DNA of 64,000 nucleotides, from NCBI GenBank assembly GCA_035606355.1, contig DATNFO010000067.1:77421-141420 (forward strand), given 5' to 3'. The translations under genes and the position numbers were made by a program. Below, one piece after another: positions 33,801 through 41,375 of this stretch (position 1 is the stretch's first letter; each line of letters begins with the position of its first letter). The notes beneath the pieces were generated by a model, which saw nothing but the letters and a program-made list of their open reading frames with translations, was not told the DNA's origin and made no database searches. The DNA is from Sulfopaludibacter sp035606355 (GTDB taxonomy: Bacteria; Acidobacteriota; Terriglobia; Bryobacterales; Bryobacteraceae).

Positions 33801-34260
33801 CAATTCGGGCGGCGGCACCGGCGCTACGCCTCTCGCTACGGTAATCGATCCGAACATTCAGACGAACTGCACCGCCGTTCACGGCACGGCCGATACGCCC
33901 TGCTTCACGGTCAATCAGTTCATGACCTACAACAGCACGTCCGGCGTGAATACGCCGATCCAAACGGACTTCGGCCAGACCGGCCCCGGCGTGTTCCGCG
34001 GTCCGGGCTACTTCGATATCGATTCCAACCTCTCCAAGAAGTTCTTCGTCAAGGAGAAGTACGCGTTCGAAATCGGAGCCCAGGCCTACAATACGCTCAA
34101 TCACCCGAATTTCTCGAACCCGACGGCTTCCATCACGTCAGGTTCGCTCGGCACCACCAGCGGTCTGGTCGGACCTCCCACCAGCCCGTACGGTTCCGGT
34201 CAGGGAGCTTCCCTCGTCGGCGGCCGCATTCTCGTGGTCACGGCGAAGTTCAGCTTCTAA
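30859..34260 (+). CDS. TonB-dependent receptor, Oar-like, with carboxypeptidase-regulatory N-domain
   Basis: 1133 residues. A signal peptide (ALALSALLFASISAYSQ) precedes a CarboxypepD_reg domain (residues about 32-100: GDIVGTVTDASGAVVPAAKV ... YRFSLLQPGEYEVTGEAPGL). A plug-like region (GVLVGKGGGNFITNGIPGAS ... GRMAGAQVNFVGRTGSNSFH) and a long barrel with many aromatic beta strands follow. The chain ends in GGRILVVTAKFSF, with the C-terminal Phe that marks outer-membrane barrels. Oar-type receptors are heavily expanded in Acidobacteria and are thought to take up large substrates such as oligosaccharides or peptides. Long open frames on the opposite strand are codon-bias shadows. Confidence 0.93.
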   Translation: MRDTLRHRRPGMRALALSALLFASISAYSQTMTTGDIVGTVTDASGAVVPAAKVTAKFTGTNEVRSTVTNANGQYRFSLLQPGEYEVTGEAPGLRSNTQRFNLLIGQEAAMNLKLEVQSAQQVIEVQGNTAILQTENANLASGFDTLQMTQLPANGGDITTIAFTVPGVLVGKGGGNFITNGIPGASNLFTLNGADDMDPYLNINNSGASNNTLGANEVAEASVVLNAFSADYGRMAGAQVNFVGRTGSNSFHGNLFHNYNDKILNANTFFNNQVGLQEPRSDSHNFGGYVAGPVKKNKLFFFFNYESLQYALPASGNVTIPSPQLQQYTLAHIPSSATVLYQDAFKLWNGATGAAHAIPVINGNGPLQDGNKHLGCGTGTFWNGNIQAPGGGIFGKDVSCSYAFAENAGEVNKESLITGRADYNISDKQKISARYNYDWGLQATGVNFISPDFNQVSNQPAHQGQFTYTYAINPTIVNNFIGSASYYSAIFTYPDLQKAISLMPDTMSPGDGCCSGIGIATNFPQGRNVGQAQIADDLTWVKGKHSIKTGVNWRYNKITDYTNSEGAYVGQYNFSDLTDFATGQINSTGLGSSFSQAFPNLPRVHLRMSSLGAYLQDEWQVNRKLTLTLAFRVEHDGNPACVDNCFARMNTQFGTPGYVGGATVPYNQTITSGLHNLYNSLESVIPEPRFGFAYKLDNKTVLRGGVGSFANLFAGSVASSVFRNAPSVFSPRVSFGQVGLITDPNSSAYAAQAAANVFRSSFSQGATLTQVQSALGKIPFAAPNYYSAPNDFVAPKVTEWSAELQRQITNHEVLAVTYTGNHGYDQAMSNQWANSFLLLASNGQNKFYGTNFAGLPTAAPDPRFLTVTQVLTAGYSNYDAMTVQLRHSMNYGFQGQIAWTWSHALGDSTVYNPYNLHFGYGNQSFDVRHAIVSDLIWNEPHRFANKALQAAFGGWTFGMKMYIYTGSPFSSSDSKIPAQINSGGGTGATPLATVIDPNIQTNCTAVHGTADTPCFTVNQFMTYNSTSGVNTPIQTDFGQTGPGVFRGPGYFDIDSNLSKKFFVKEKYAFEIGAQAYNTLNHPNFSNPTASITSGSLGTTSGLVGPPTSPYGSGQGASLVGGRILVVTAKFSF

Positions 34261-34284
34261 ATCGCTAACCTCCATCGTTCGCCA

Positions 34285-34322
34285 AGCGCCCCTCATCGCC
34301 AAACGGTGAGGGGCGCTTTTTT
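34285..34322 (+). terminator. Rho-independent terminator after the TonB-dependent receptor
   Basis: AGCGCCCCTCA (34285-34295) pairs with TGAGGGGCGCT (34307-34317), giving an 11-bp GC-rich stem with a short loop followed by six T. It lies 24 bp after the receptor stop and separates it from the DUF1592 gene. Confidence 0.9.
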
Positions 34323-34328
34323 GTATCA

Positions 34329-36245
34329 TTGACCGTTGAGGGAACCCCGCTGAAGATCGCTCTCCTGCTTCTCCCGGCCATCTGTCTTGCATCCACTCCC
34401 CATCGCTTGAATCGCGCGGAATACAACTATGCCGTTCGGGATTTGCTGGGTGTGCTCGCGCAGCCGGCCGACGATTTTCCCCAGGACGATTCCGGCTACG
34501 GCTTCGACAATATCGGCGACGTGCTCTCCGTTTCACCGCTCCTCATGGAGCGCTATCTGCACGCCGCCGAAACTGTCGCCCGGTTGGCGATGTTCGGCCT
34601 TCCGCCCGCGCAGCCCACTCTCGTGAAGTTTCAGGCGCCGCGGCGGGATCCGCTCAACGCGGACGCTGCCGACGCGACCGGCCTCAGTCTTCATTCGGCG
34701 ATGCACAAGCTCTACCGATTCCCGGCAACGGGAGAGTATGCCTTCAGTCCCGGTATCGATGGCGGCGCGGCGCAGGCGCCCGGCACAGTGCGCGTTGGAA
34801 TCTGGATTGACGGCCAACTCGCCGCCACGCAGGAAGTCTCCGCGGCCGCGGCAGGCCGCCAGCGACTCGAGACCCGCGCGAAGGTGAGCGGAGGCGAGCA
34901 CGTCCTTTCCGTGACGTTTCTGGATCCGTTCATCGGACGCGTTGCAGTCCTCGATCTCGGCGGCCCTTTCGACGGTACCGCAGGCCCCTCGCCCGAGTCG
35001 CTGAAGCTTATCTATTCCTGCGGTCACCTCGATGGCCGGCACACGCCTGCCTGCGACCGCATCATTGTGACGAATCTGGCGCGGCGCGCTTACCGGCGTC
35101 CGCCAAGCGCGGCGGAAATCGAGAAGCTCACTGGCTTGATGGCCTTGGCGAAACAGCAGGGCGCTTCGTACGACGAAGCAGTGTCGGCTGCGATCGAAGC
35201 AGTCCTGGTCTCGCCGAATTTCGTCTTTCGCGTGGAAAAACCGCAGCCTGGCGCATACGAGCTTGCCTCTCGCCTCTCGTTCTGGCTCTGGAGCAGCATT
35301 CCCGATGACGAACTGCTGCGCGCGGCGGGTAACGGATCGCTGCGCAAGCCCGCCGTGCTGGAAGCGCAGGTGCATCGCATGCTCGCCGATGCGAAATCCG
35401 CGCGTTTCGTCGAGAACTTCGGAGGCCAGTGGCTGGAGACGCGACGCCTCGAATCCGTCAAACCCGACGTCCGCAAGTTCCCCGATTTTGACGACTACCT
35501 GCGCTACTCTATGCGGCGCGAGACGGAGCTGTTTTTCGAAAACGTCATTCACGAGGACCGCGGCATTCTGGATTTTATCGACGGCCGCACAACGTTCGTG
35601 AATCAGCGGCTCGCCGCGTTGTATGGCATACCGAACGTAAGCGGAACGGAATTCCGCAAAGTGGATCTCACGGGCATTCCGCGTGCGGGCGTGCTGACGC
35701 AAGCCAGCGTGCTGACCGTCTCGTCTTATGCGAACCGCACTTCTCCGGTGTTGCGCGGCAAGTGGATTCTGGAAAATTTCCTGAACGCTGCGCCGCCTCC
35801 ACCGCCGCCCGATGTACCGAACCTCGATGAGAGCGCCGCCGGCACGTCCGGCAGCATGCGCCGGCAGATGGAGCAGCATCGCGCCAACCCGGCCTGCGCC
35901 GGATGCCATTCCATGATGGACCCGATCGGTTTCTCCTTGGAGAATTACGACGGCATCGGAAAGTGGCGGGATAAGGACGGCAGTTTCCCCATCGATGCCA
36001 GCGGAACGTTGCCGGGCGGCCGTGAGTTTTCGGGCGCTGCCGGGTTGCAGGAGGTGCTGCGCGGAAAAGCTCAGGACTTCACGCGCTGCCTCACGCAGAA
36101 GATGATGACCTACGCGCTCGGGCGCGGACTCGAGCAGTCCGACAATGCGGCCTTGGATGATATCGTCAAACGAGTGGCCGCGCATCGCTACAAGTTTTCC
36201 TCGCTTGTTGTGGAGATAGCCAGGAGGATGGAGACACAGCAGTGA
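34329..36245 (+). CDS. DUF1592/DUF1588/DUF1585 family exported protein with CxxCH motif
   Basis: Up to 638 residues. The start is ambiguous: TTG 34329, or CTG 34350 with GAGGGA upstream, which would begin directly with the signal peptide KIALLLLPAICLAS. Domain order: DUF1587 (HRLNRAEYNYAVRDLLGVLA), DUF1595 (ARRAYRRPPSAAEIEKLTGL), DUF1592 (LASRLSFWLWSSIPDDELLR), DUF1588 (ASVLTVSSYANRTSPVLRGK), DUF1585 (CLTQKMMTYALGRGLEQSDN). CAGCH in DUF1588 is a heme-c type motif. The N-terminal cytochrome c domain found in many relatives is absent. The stop overlaps the DUF1552 start, the usual partner in Planctomycetes and Acidobacteria. Confidence 0.88.
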   Translation: MTVEGTPLKIALLLLPAICLASTPHRLNRAEYNYAVRDLLGVLAQPADDFPQDDSGYGFDNIGDVLSVSPLLMERYLHAAETVARLAMFGLPPAQPTLVKFQAPRRDPLNADAADATGLSLHSAMHKLYRFPATGEYAFSPGIDGGAAQAPGTVRVGIWIDGQLAATQEVSAAAAGRQRLETRAKVSGGEHVLSVTFLDPFIGRVAVLDLGGPFDGTAGPSPESLKLIYSCGHLDGRHTPACDRIIVTNLARRAYRRPPSAAEIEKLTGLMALAKQQGASYDEAVSAAIEAVLVSPNFVFRVEKPQPGAYELASRLSFWLWSSIPDDELLRAAGNGSLRKPAVLEAQVHRMLADAKSARFVENFGGQWLETRRLESVKPDVRKFPDFDDYLRYSMRRETELFFENVIHEDRGILDFIDGRTTFVNQRLAALYGIPNVSGTEFRKVDLTGIPRAGVLTQASVLTVSSYANRTSPVLRGKWILENFLNAAPPPPPPDVPNLDESAAGTSGSMRRQMEQHRANPACAGCHSMMDPIGFSLENYDGIGKWRDKDGSFPIDASGTLPGGREFSGAAGLQEVLRGKAQDFTRCLTQKMMTYALGRGLEQSDNAALDDIVKRVAAHRYKFSSLVVEIARRMETQQ

Positions 36246-37588
36246 ACATCGTGACCCGCAAGCACCTCGCACGGCGGACGTTTCTGCGCGGACTCGGCGC
36301 GGGCATTGCGCTGCCGTGGCTCGATGCCATGTGCCCAGCGTTCGCGGCGACAACGGCCGCGCCGTTGCGGATTGCGTTTGTGTATGTGCCCAACGGCATC
36401 GTGATGGATCGGTGGACCCCGGCCGCGAGCGGCCACGCGTTCGAGTTCACGCGCATCCTCAAGCCGTTGGAGCCATTGCGCGAAAAAATCGCCGTGCTCT
36501 CCGGCCTCGATCACAGGAATGCGAAGCCGCTGGGCGACGGTCCCGGCGACCACGCCCGCGCGGGAGCCTGCTTCCTCACCGGAGTCCATCCGCGCAAAAC
36601 CGCGGGTAAAGATCTTCAGGTGGGCATCTCGGCGGATCAGATCGTAGCGGCGAAAATGGAGGGTGTCACCCGCTTCCCTTCCCTCGAGCTTGGCACCGAA
36701 GACAATCGCACGACGGGCGCTTGCGACTCCGGCTATTCGTGCGCCTACACGAATTCCATTTCCTGGCGTGCGCCGGCATCGCCCATGCCGCCTGAGACAA
36801 ATCCGCGGCTTGTCTTCGAACGGCTCTTCGGCAGCGAGGACGGCACGCTCGATCCTGGTGCCCGCGCGCGCCGCATGTCGTATCGCAAGAGCATTCTGGA
36901 CATGGCGCAGGACGACACGCGCCGCATTGCCGCGACACTGGGCGCCGGAGACAAAAGGAAACTCGACGAATATCTGTTCGCCGTCCGCGAAATTGAACGG
37001 CGCATCGAAGCGGCGGAGTCCGATCCGCGTCGTGCCGAGCCGTCGATGCCGACGCCCGCCGGCGTGCCCTTCTATTTTTCCGAGCACCTGCGCCTGATGT
37101 ATGCTCTGCAAGCCGCCGCCTTTCAGGGCGACCTGACCCGCGTCTCGACCTTCGTCACCGGCCGGGAAGGCAGCACGCGCACGTACCCGGAGATCGACGT
37201 GCCGGACCAGCATCATCCGATCACGCACCACCGGGGCGACCCCGCGCTGATTGAGAAGGTGACGAAGGTCAACGAATTCCACACGCGGCAATTGGCTTCG
37301 TTCCTGCAGAAACTCGACGGCATGCGCGAAGGCGACGGCACGCTGCTCGATCGCACCATGATCGTGTACGGAAGCGCTATCGCCGATGGCAACGTGCACT
37401 CGCACGAAAACCTGCCGGTGCTGCTAGCCGGGGGAGGCGCGGCGGACATCAAACCCGGCACGCACATCCGCTACCCGCGCGGCACTCCGATGACGAACCT
37501 TTATTTAACGCTGCTGGACAGAATGGGAGTCAACGCGGAATCTATCGGAGACAGCACCGGCGAGCTCAATCACTTGACCGATATTTAG
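36242..37588 (+). CDS. DUF1552 family exported protein (Tat signal)
   Basis: 448 residues from GTG 36242, overlapping the DUF1592 stop (GTGA). A twin-arginine signal (RRTFLRGLGAGIALPWLDAM) is followed by a domain resembling a sulfatase/alkaline-phosphatase-like DUF1552 fold. Conserved stretches are RIAFVYVPNGIVMDRWTPAA, LSGLDHRNAKPLGDGPGDHA, ACFLTGVHPRKT, and TMIVYGSAIADGNVHSHENL. DUF1552 and DUF1592 proteins are almost always adjacent and are thought to work together outside the cytoplasm, possibly on polymer breakdown; no activity has been shown that I know of. Confidence 0.9.
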   Translation: MNIVTRKHLARRTFLRGLGAGIALPWLDAMCPAFAATTAAPLRIAFVYVPNGIVMDRWTPAASGHAFEFTRILKPLEPLREKIAVLSGLDHRNAKPLGDGPGDHARAGACFLTGVHPRKTAGKDLQVGISADQIVAAKMEGVTRFPSLELGTEDNRTTGACDSGYSCAYTNSISWRAPASPMPPETNPRLVFERLFGSEDGTLDPGARARRMSYRKSILDMAQDDTRRIAATLGAGDKRKLDEYLFAVREIERRIEAAESDPRRAEPSMPTPAGVPFYFSEHLRLMYALQAAAFQGDLTRVSTFVTGREGSTRTYPEIDVPDQHHPITHHRGDPALIEKVTKVNEFHTRQLASFLQKLDGMREGDGTLLDRTMIVYGSAIADGNVHSHENLPVLLAGGGAADIKPGTHIRYPRGTPMTNLYLTLLDRMGVNAESIGDSTGELNHLTDI

Positions 37589-37601
37589 GGTATTGGGGGC
37601 C

Positions 37602-37631
37602 ACCTATACATGTCTAAGTACCTGTATAGGT
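37602..37631. terminator. Inverted repeat between convergent genes, candidate bidirectional terminator
   Basis: ACCTATACA (37602-37610) and TGTATAGGT (37623-37631) are a perfect 9-bp inverted repeat with a 12-nt loop. It lies between the stop codons of DUF1552 (+) and the GNAT gene (-), touching the latter. There is no T-run, so termination would be atypical. Confidence 0.4.
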
Positions 37632-38083
37632 CAGACCTCCCTCCGCATAAAAACCCCGTCACTACCATCATCGTAGTACTTCGGTACGCGGCGGACGCGA
37701 AGAAAGCCATACTTTTCGTAGAACCTTCGGGCGCCGCGGTTCCTCTCTTTCACCATGAGTCCTACGCGGTTCGCTCCGCGGCGTTTCAGGCGGCGCAGGG
37801 TGCTTTGCATGAGTAAACTCGCCGCGCCTTTGCGCCGTGCTTTGGGTTCCACAGCAAGGGAGACAATCTCGGCGCGGCCGGTTTCCGGGCGGAAGCAGGT
37901 AACCATATACCCGCAGATGCGCCCGGGCGTTTCGGCGACGAGAAACAGCCCCCCGCATTTGCGGTGAAGATCTGCAAACAATTTGCGATCGTATGCTTCG
38001 GATCTGAAACTCGCGTGCTCGATGCGGAGAATTTCCTCAAGATCGCGGACCCGGAAAAGACGGACGGAAAGAGGCGCGTTCAT
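37631..38083 (-). CDS. GNAT family N-acetyltransferase, RimI-like
   Basis: 150 residues from ATG 38081-38083, with AAGGA 6 nt upstream; the longer frame to 38404 overlaps feoA and is rejected. The GNAT core is clear: FRVRDLEEILRIEHASFRSE, LFLVAETPGRICGYMVTCFR, AEIVSLAVEPKARRKGAASL (motif A, the acetyl-CoA loop R-R-K-G-A-A), and GARRFYEKYGFLRVRRVPKY. RimI-type enzymes acetylate the N-terminus of ribosomal protein S18 and others; the match here is general. It is divergent from feoA. Confidence 0.85.
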   Translation of the reverse strand: MNAPLSVRLFRVRDLEEILRIEHASFRSEAYDRKLFADLHRKCGGLFLVAETPGRICGYMVTCFRPETGRAEIVSLAVEPKARRKGAASLLMQSTLRRLKRRGANRVGLMVKERNRGARRFYEKYGFLRVRRVPKYYDDGSDGVFMRREV

Positions 38084-38165
38084 TCTGTTATCCTTTATTT
38101 TGGACCACTTGGAGGCTATCCGAAACCATTGGGGTCGAAAAAACGTAGGAATAAGCGCCGGGCTA

Positions 38166-38198
38166 TTGACAACAATTTCAGACTTGCGCATACTGAAA
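38166..38198 (+). promoter_or_regulatory. Promoter of feoAB with overlapping dyad
   Basis: TTGACA (38166-38171), a 17-bp spacer and CATACT (38189-38194) make a good sigma70-type promoter, placing the transcript start close to the feoA ATG at 38204. A dyad TTTCAG (38176-38181) / CTGAAA (38193-38198) overlaps spacer and -10, so a metal-responsive repressor could act here. It is not a classical Fur box. Confidence 0.55.
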
Positions 38199-38203
38199 CT
38201 GAG

Positions 38204-38485
38204 ATGCAACTGAGTGGCAACAGCGCTCCCGCAAAAAATTTCGAAGCGACGCTTGTCGACCTCCGCCGCGGCGATGCCGCGGTGCTCGATTCGATCGATC
38301 TTCCGGGCGACGATGCCCGCCGCCTGATGGAGTTGGGTTTCCTGCCCGGTACCACGGTAACTGCCGGCTTCAGCGCTCCCGGCGGCGACCCCCGCGTCTT
38401 TCAAGTGGACGGCTCCGAAGTCGCCCTTCGCCGCGAAACAGCCCGCAAATTGAAGGTGCGGATTCCCAAACTCCCGAGGGCATAA
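38204..38485 (+). CDS. feoA: Ferrous iron transport protein A
   Basis: 93 residues from ATG 38204. It has the SH3-like FeoA core: EATLVDLRRGDAAVLDSIDL, DARRLMELGFLPGTTVTAGF, and VFQVDGSEVALRRETARKLK. FeoA is a small cytoplasmic partner of FeoB needed for Fe(II) uptake. There is almost no room for a ribosome site between the predicted transcript start and the ATG, suggesting a very short or leaderless mRNA. The stop overlaps the feoB start (TAATG). Confidence 0.93.
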   Translation: MQLSGNSAPAKNFEATLVDLRRGDAAVLDSIDLPGDDARRLMELGFLPGTTVTAGFSAPGGDPRVFQVDGSEVALRRETARKLKVRIPKLPRA

Positions 38486-40380
38486 TGAGCCAGTGCAGCG
38501 ATTGCAGATCTTGCGGTAACGCGGCGGCGGCTGTCATCGAATTTCCCGGTTCCGCGGCCGCGCCGAAGACGGTCGCGCTCATCGGCCCTCCGAATTCCGG
38601 TAAGACTACCCTTTTTAACAGATTGACGGGGCTGCGGCAGAAGGTCGCCAATTTCCCCGGAGTGACGGTGGAGCAGCACACGGGAGTCGCCGAACTGGCC
38701 GATGGCCGCGCGGTGCGGATTATCGACTTACCCGGCATCTATAGCCTGGAGGCACGCAGCGAAGACGAACAGGTCGCCTTCGATGTGCTCACCGGGAAGC
38801 GCGAAGACACACCCAAGCCCGAAGCGATTCTGCTGGTCCTGGATTCCACCAATTTACAACGCCACCTGATGCTGGCGGCGCCGATTCTGGCGCTCGGCCT
38901 TCCGACTCTCGTCATCCTCAATATGGCGGACGATCTGCGGAATCGCGGCGGCCGTCTGGATCTCAAGGCTTTGGCGGTGCAACTCGGCGCTCCGGTCGCG
39001 CTGGTGAGTGCGCGTGCAGGCCAGGGGCTCGACCAGATTTTCGATTTTTTGGCCGGCGCGATGCCGAAGCCCGCGCCCAAACAGTTGCCGGTTTTGCAGG
39101 ATGTGCCCAAGTGCCGCCAGTGGGCCGGACAGGTGGGCAGCCAGGCAAAGTACCGGCCGCCGGTCGCGCCTAAGTGGACGCGGCGGCTGGATTCCGTGCT
39201 GCTGCACTCCGTCGGCGGCCCGCTGGTATTCGCCGCCGTCGTCGTGCTCGTCTTCCAAACCATGTTCACGTACGCGACGCCGCTGCATGACGGTTTGCAG
39301 TGGATGTTCGACGTGAGCGGAGGGTGGGTGCAAAAGGCGCTCGGTCACAGCTTGTTGACGTCTCTGCTGATCGACGGAGTGTGGAAAGGCGTCGGTTCGG
39401 TGATTGTGTTCCTGCCGCAAGTTCTGCTGCTCTTCCTCTTCATCGGTATTCTGGAAGATTCCGGGTATCTCGCACGCGCCGCTCTGATTGCGGATCGCAC
39501 GATGGCGAAGGTGGGACTGCAGGGCAAGAGTTTCATTCCGCTGCTCTCGGCATATGCGTGCGCCGTGCCGGCGATTCTGGCGACACGCACCATCGAAAAC
39601 AAGCGCGACCGCTTCGCGACCATTCTGATTGCGCCGTTCATGACGTGCTCGGCGAGGCTGCCGGTGTACACGCTGATCATCGCGGCGTTTATTCCGAATC
39701 GCCATCTGCTAGGGGCATTCCTGAGCACGCAGACGGCGGCGATGCTTGGCTTATATATTCTGGGCTTCCTGGCGGCCGTGGTGACGGCGCGGATCTTGAA
39801 ATCGTCGATTTTGAAGAGCGGCCGCACTCCGTTTTTACTGGAGATGCCGTCGTATCGCTGGCCGACGGTGCAGTCGCTCGGTCTGCGGCTCGTGGACCGC
39901 TCCGTGGTGTTTCTGCGCCGGGCCGGGACTGTGATTCTGCTGGTCACCGTAGTGCTCTGGGTGCTCGCGCATGTGCCGTTCGTGAACGGACAGCCGGCGC
40001 CGATCGAGACCAGCGTCGCGGGAACAATCGGACACGCGATCGAGCCCGTGATCAAGCCGCTGGGCTTCAACTGGAAGATCGGAATCGGGCTGATTACATC
40101 GCTGGCTGCTCGCGAGACCATTGTGAGCACGCTCGGCAGCATCTACGGGATGGATGCCGAGAGCAACGCCGGCGGCCTACAGGCAGCATTGCAGCACGAT
40201 CTGACGCGCGGCGGAGCGGTCGCCCTGCTGGTGTTCTTCGCGTTTGCCATGCAGTGCATATCCACCATCGCAGTGGTGCGGCGGGAGACCGGCGGGTGGA
40301 AATGGCCGGCGCTGCAATTTGCGTACATGGGCTTCCTGGCATACGCCGGCGCGTTCGTTGCCTTCCATTTGTTGGGGTAG
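38485..40380 (+). CDS. feoB: Ferrous iron transporter FeoB
   Basis: 631 residues, short of the usual 700-770. The G-domain has G1 GPPNSGKT (34-41), G3 DLPG in IIDLPGIYSLEARS, and G4 NMAD. The membrane part has the FeoB gate regions (VIVFLPQVLLLFLFIGILED; SAYACAVPAILATRTIENKR; APFMTCSARLPVYTLIIAAF). It imports Fe(II) across the inner membrane with GTP hydrolysis in the cytosolic domain. A Cys cluster (CSDCRSC) stands at the extreme N-terminus, whereas Cys-rich segments in FeoB are usually C-terminal; it may sense metal or redox state. Confidence 0.95.
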   Translation: MSQCSDCRSCGNAAAAVIEFPGSAAAPKTVALIGPPNSGKTTLFNRLTGLRQKVANFPGVTVEQHTGVAELADGRAVRIIDLPGIYSLEARSEDEQVAFDVLTGKREDTPKPEAILLVLDSTNLQRHLMLAAPILALGLPTLVILNMADDLRNRGGRLDLKALAVQLGAPVALVSARAGQGLDQIFDFLAGAMPKPAPKQLPVLQDVPKCRQWAGQVGSQAKYRPPVAPKWTRRLDSVLLHSVGGPLVFAAVVVLVFQTMFTYATPLHDGLQWMFDVSGGWVQKALGHSLLTSLLIDGVWKGVGSVIVFLPQVLLLFLFIGILEDSGYLARAALIADRTMAKVGLQGKSFIPLLSAYACAVPAILATRTIENKRDRFATILIAPFMTCSARLPVYTLIIAAFIPNRHLLGAFLSTQTAAMLGLYILGFLAAVVTARILKSSILKSGRTPFLLEMPSYRWPTVQSLGLRLVDRSVVFLRRAGTVILLVTVVLWVLAHVPFVNGQPAPIETSVAGTIGHAIEPVIKPLGFNWKIGIGLITSLAARETIVSTLGSIYGMDAESNAGGLQAALQHDLTRGGAVALLVFFAFAMQCISTIAVVRRETGGWKWPALQFAYMGFLAYAGAFVAFHLLG

Positions 40381-40424
40381 AGTGGGCCCTACGGCGGCAA
40401 GCGGAAGCGCGAAAATGGCGGCGT

Positions 40425-41219
40425 TCAGTTGGGGGTGGGGTGCGTGATCTGGTCGATGACCAGGATTTCGATATTGCCCTTCGCCGCCTGCAGTTTGAGG
40501 CCGAGTTGTTCCTTGAGAACGGCGTTGAGCGGCGGATCGGCGGAGTCTGGAGTATCCTCGCGAGCCCATTTGATCTCGAAGTCGAAGGCGCCTTTGAGGC
40601 CGGTGTGATCCTCGACGGGACGGCCTGCCTGGCGGCGTAGGGTGGCGGCAATATCAGCCATGGACGCTTTCGAAACCTTCATGACGATACTCGAGCCGTT
40701 CGAGTTGGTGCTCATCTCGGGCTGCGATTCCGGAGTGCTTGGCTTGAGGGCAGGGCCGAGCTCCCCGGGCTTTTCGAGTTCCAGCCAATAGACGGGTCCT
40801 TCCTTTTGCTCACGATGAAATCTTAATTGGAAACGGTCTTCCAGCAGCGAGAGGATGAGTTGCTGAAGTTGCTGCGGATTCGTGACTTCGGCGTGACCGG
40901 CGGTGGTAGCGTTGATATCGAAGGTCTCGCTATCGACCCAGCCGGGCGCGCCGGACATGCGGTTATCGTCGACGCCAAAGGCGATGCGCAGCAGCGTGCG
41001 GACGCTCGTGGCGGTGGCGACGAAGCGTCCGCCGGGAAATACGCGGCGATTAGAGGGTTCATCGCCGGCGAACCGGTGCGGATGGACTGAGGCGACTTCA
41101 AAACGCAAGGGCGGCTGCTGCGCCGGCGATTGGGCTGAAAGACTCCATGCGATGGCGAGCGAAAACGCAAGCGCAAGCGAGCAGGCGGTGCGAAGAGGCT
41201 TTCGCGGCGACTTAGTCAT
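40425..41219 (-). CDS. TIGR03435 family secreted protein, copy 5, divergent from BlaI operon
   Basis: 264 residues from ATG 41217-41219 (a GTG lies two codons upstream). A signal peptide (ACSLALAFSLAIAWSLSAQS) is followed by FEVASVHPHRFAGDEPSNRR, SGAPGWVDSETFDINATTAG, LLEDRFQLRFHREQKEGPVY, VEDHTGLKGAFDFEIKWARE, and LGLKLQAAKGNIEILVIDQI. The domain is close in layout to the C-terminal domain of the M56 protein encoded by the divergent operon. The two transcription units share a 156-bp intergenic region with two dyads, so this gene may be in the same regulon. Confidence 0.92.
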   Translation of the reverse strand: MTKSPRKPLRTACSLALAFSLAIAWSLSAQSPAQQPPLRFEVASVHPHRFAGDEPSNRRVFPGGRFVATATSVRTLLRIAFGVDDNRMSGAPGWVDSETFDINATTAGHAEVTNPQQLQQLILSLLEDRFQLRFHREQKEGPVYWLELEKPGELGPALKPSTPESQPEMSTNSNGSSIVMKVSKASMADIAATLRRQAGRPVEDHTGLKGAFDFEIKWAREDTPDSADPPLNAVLKEQLGLKLQAAKGNIEILVIDQITHPTPN

Positions 41220-41305
41220 GACCACTCTTTCTACGAAAAACGCGGTGGAAAGTTCCGTAAGCGATTCTGAGACGTCTTGCGCAACACAAATGAGAGTCGG
41301 GCTGC

Positions 41306-41360
41306 TTGACCCCCACGGCGATTGCTGCTAGTGTACTAGCATGTGCTAATCGAATAGCAC
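41306..41360 (+). promoter_or_regulatory. Promoter and two dyads upstream of blaI-like gene
   Basis: TTGACC (41306-41311) and TAGTGT (41329-41334) are spaced 17 bp. GCTAGT-gt-ACTAGC (41327-41340) is a perfect dyad covering the -10. GTGCTA-n6-TAGCAC (41343-41360) is a second perfect dyad just downstream. BlaI/MecI repressors bind pairs of dyads with a TAC/GTA core, so this arrangement fits an autoregulatory operator. Confidence 0.65.
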
Positions 41361-41375
41361 GTTGGGGAGGTTCGG

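Noticed and set aside
31834..34104. Long frame (756 codons) opposite the TonB-dependent receptor
   Set aside because: No recognisable domain, no ribosome site, and it lies wholly inside a clear coding gene.
34533..36353. Long frame (606 codons) opposite the DUF1592 gene
   Set aside because: Composition-driven shadow of the DUF1592 reading frame; no protein features.
39300..40640. 446-codon frame in a second phase of feoB
   Set aside because: Overlaps the conserved FeoB membrane domain and has Arg-rich random composition.
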